Shown: positions 62,201 through 64,000 of the stretch, one piece after another
How the letters are laid out: each line of letters opens with the position of its first letter
How positions within the stretch are numbered: the stretch's first letter is position 1
NCBI GenBank assembly: GCA_038380435.1
Contig: JAWZYU010000131.1
Span: 248,001 to 312,000 of the forward strand
Direction of reading: 5' to 3'
Length of the DNA stretch: 64,000 nucleotides
Source of the DNA: Ryuthela nishihirai
Lineage: Eukaryota; Arthropoda; Arachnida; Araneae; Heptathelidae
Position numbers and translations under genes: made by a program
Notes under the pieces: model-generated
The model's input: the letters and a program-made list of their open reading frames with translations, nothing else
What the model was told of the DNA's origin: nothing
Database searches by the model: none

Positions 62201-64000
62201 AGGTATTTTTTGTGCTCTAGGGCACCTGTTAGGTGTTCCCAACTCATGACCTGGGGGAGGTATTTTTTGTGCTCTCGGGCACCTGTTAGGTGTTCCCGCG
62301 TCATGACCTGGGGGAGGTTTTTTTTGTGCTCTTGGGCACCTGTTATGAGTTCCGCCTCATGACGTGGGGGAGGTATTTTTTTAACTCTCGGGCAGCTGTT
62401 AGGTGTTCACGCCTCATGACCTGGGGGAGGTATTTTTTGTGCTCTCAGGCACCTGTTAGGTGTTCCCGCGTCATGACCTGGGGGAGGTGTTTTTTGTCCT
62501 CTCGGGCACCTGTTAGGTGTTCCCGCCTCATTACCTGGGGGAGGTATTTTTTGTGATCTCGAGCACCCGTTAGCTGTTCCCATGTCATGACCTGGGGGAG
62601 GTATTTTTTGTGCTCTCGGGCACCTGTTAGGTGTTCCCGCCTCATTACCTGGGGGAGGTTTTTTTTGTGCTCTCGGGCACCTGTTACGAGTTTTCGCCTC
62701 ATGACCTGGGGGAGGTATTTTTTGTGCTCTCGGGCACCTGTTAGGTGTTCCCGCGTCATGTCCTAGGGAGTTTTTTGTGCTCTCGGGCACCTGTTAGGTG
62801 TTCCCGCCTCATGACTTGGGGAGGTTTTTTTGTGCTCTCGGGCACCTGTTAGGTGTTCCCGCCTCATGACCTGGGGAGGTATTTTTTGTGCTCTCGCGTC
62901 ATGACCTGAGGAGGTATTTTTTGTGCTCTCGAGCACCTGTCAGGTGTTCCCGCCTCATGACCTGGGGGACGTTTCTTTTGTGCTCTCGGGAACCTGTTAG
63001 GTGTTCCCGCGTCACGACCTGGGGGAGTTTTTTTGTGCTCTCGGGCACCTGTTAGGTGTTCGCGCCTCATGCCCTTCGGGAGGTATTTTTTGTGCTCTCG
63101 GGCACCCATTAGGTGTTCCCGCCTCATCACCTGGGGGAGGTATTATTTTTGTGCTCTCGGGCACCTGTTAGGTGTTCCCGTGTCATGACCTGGGGGAGGT
63201 ATTTTTTGTGCTCTCGGGCACCTGTTAGGTGTTCCCGCGTCATGACCTGGGGGAGTTTTTTTGTGCTCTCGGGCACCTGTTAGGTGTTCCCGCCTCATGA
63301 CCTGGGGGAGGTATTTTTTTGTGCTCTCGGGCACCTGTTAGGTGTTCCCGCGTCACGACCTGGGGGAGTTTTTTGTGCTCTCGGGCACCTGTTAGGTGTT
63401 CCCGCGTCATGTCCTGGGGGAGGTATTTTTTGTGCTCACGGGCACTTGTTAGGTGTTCCCGCCTCGTGACTTGTGGGAGGGATTTTTTGTGCTCTCGGGC
63501 ACCTGTTAGGTGTACCCGCATCATGACCTGGGGGAGGTATTTTTTTGTGCTCTCGGGCACCTGTTACGAGTTCTCGCCTCATGACCTGGGGGAGGTTTTT
63601 TGTGCTCTCGGGCACCTGTTACGAGTTCCCCTCATGACCTGGGGGAGGTATTTTTGTGCTCTCGGGCACCTGTTAGGTATTCCCGCCTCATGACCTGGGG
63701 GAGGTATTTTTGTGCTCTCGGGCACCTGTTACGAGTTCCCGCCTCATGACCTGGGGAGGTATTTTTTGTGCTCTCGGGCACCTGTTAGGTGTTCCCGCCT
63801 CATGACCTGGGGGATGTATTTTTTGTGCTTTCGAGCACCTGTTAGGTGTTCCCGCGTCATGACCTGGGGGAGTTTTTTGTGCTCTCGGGCACCTTTTAGG
63901 TGTTCCCGCCTCATGATCTGGGGGAGGTATTTTTTGTGCTCTTGGGCACCTGTTAAGTGTTCCCGACTCATGACCTGGGGGAGGTATTTTTTTTGGTGCT
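59273..64000 (-). repeat. 57-bp minisatellite array, right arm (more than 80 units, open at window end)
   Basis: Same unit as 26714-30598 in reverse, beginning at the exact mirror position and still running at the window edge. At least 4.7 kb, against 3.9 kb on the left. Higher-order copying is visible: a block at about 59900-60245 recurs at 60242-60587 (offset about 342 bp, six units), and 61150-61380 recurs at 61835-62065 (offset about 685 bp, twelve units). Long open frames are again a by-product of the 57-bp period. Confidence 0.95.

Larger units (their letters stand above)
26714..64000. repeat. Giant imperfect palindrome 2 (arms about 19 kb, 44-bp centre)
   Basis: Everything from the 57-bp array at 26714 up to 45800 reappears reversed from 45845 to the right edge. 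Matching blocks include: 57-bp arrays (to 30598, and from 59273), 19-bp repeats, foldback-family ends, polymerase B copies (31656-34596 and 54472-58182), LINE, hAT-like element, SINE and second LINE. Near the centre the pair sum is 91645. It falls to about 89060 at the polymerase because of a 2.8-kb deletion in the right arm, partly offset by a right-arm duplication. The arms look near-identical outside the indels but carry many single-base differences. The right end lies outside the window. Confidence 0.9.

Noticed and set aside
26714..64000. Palindrome 2 as a sequencing hairpin artefact (missed adaptor)
   Set aside because: Such reads give identical arms. Here both arms have private deletions, a duplication and many substitutions.
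1..64000. Telomeric repeats that would support a chromosome end
   Set aside because: No TTAGG, TTAGGG or similar short arrays were seen. The heptamer tail at 5965-5985 belongs to the inserted element.

Overview
The window looks like repeat-dense, AT-rich eukaryotic DNA. There are three unrelated satellite or tandem-repeat families, APE-type LINEs, hAT-type terminal repeats, tRNA-headed SINEs and a decayed protein-primed DNA polymerase of the Maverick/Polinton (adintovirus-like) kind. No intact host gene, rRNA or stand-alone tRNA gene was recognised. The mix suits an arthropod, perhaps an arachnid, but that is an inference from repeat types, not from a marker gene.

Layout. The window is organised as two very large imperfect palindromes. 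Palindrome 1 (about 1-21854) has a 474-bp unpaired centre (12857-13330), non-satellite inner arms of about 1.3 kb, and outer arms made of a ~495-bp satellite. The satellite runs forward on the left and reversed on the right. Its left arm carries an inserted LINE-like element that retains only an ORF1 gene (5965-8041). A bridge follows: a foldback-like element (21855-23329), a tRNA-headed SINE (23430-23660), and 3.3 copies of a ~505-bp tandem repeat (25040-26713).

Palindrome 2 (26714-64000, leaving the window on the right) has a 44-bp centre at 45801-45844. From the outside inwards each arm holds: an array of 57-bp repeats; four 19-bp repeats; a ~220-bp sequence that is also the end of the foldback element; a broken DNA polymerase B gene; a decayed LINE with RNase H carrying a nested hAT-like element; a tRNA-headed SINE; and a truncated second LINE next to the centre.

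History read from the sequence. The LINE (14-bp target-site duplication), the hAT-like element inside it (8-bp duplication), the SINE and most polymerase frameshifts are present in both arms, so they predate the inverted duplication. Later private changes are a ~0.8-kb deletion of the polymerase N-terminus on the left, a ~2.8-kb deletion inside the LINE on the right, and a 290-bp tandem duplication on the right. These private differences argue against a simple read-level hairpin artefact. Head-to-head joining of two haplotypes during assembly remains possible.

Nothing here appears to be a working pathway. The most interesting content is architectural: how satellites, foldback ends and fold-back template switching combine to make adjacent giant palindromes. 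All identity statements are by eye.
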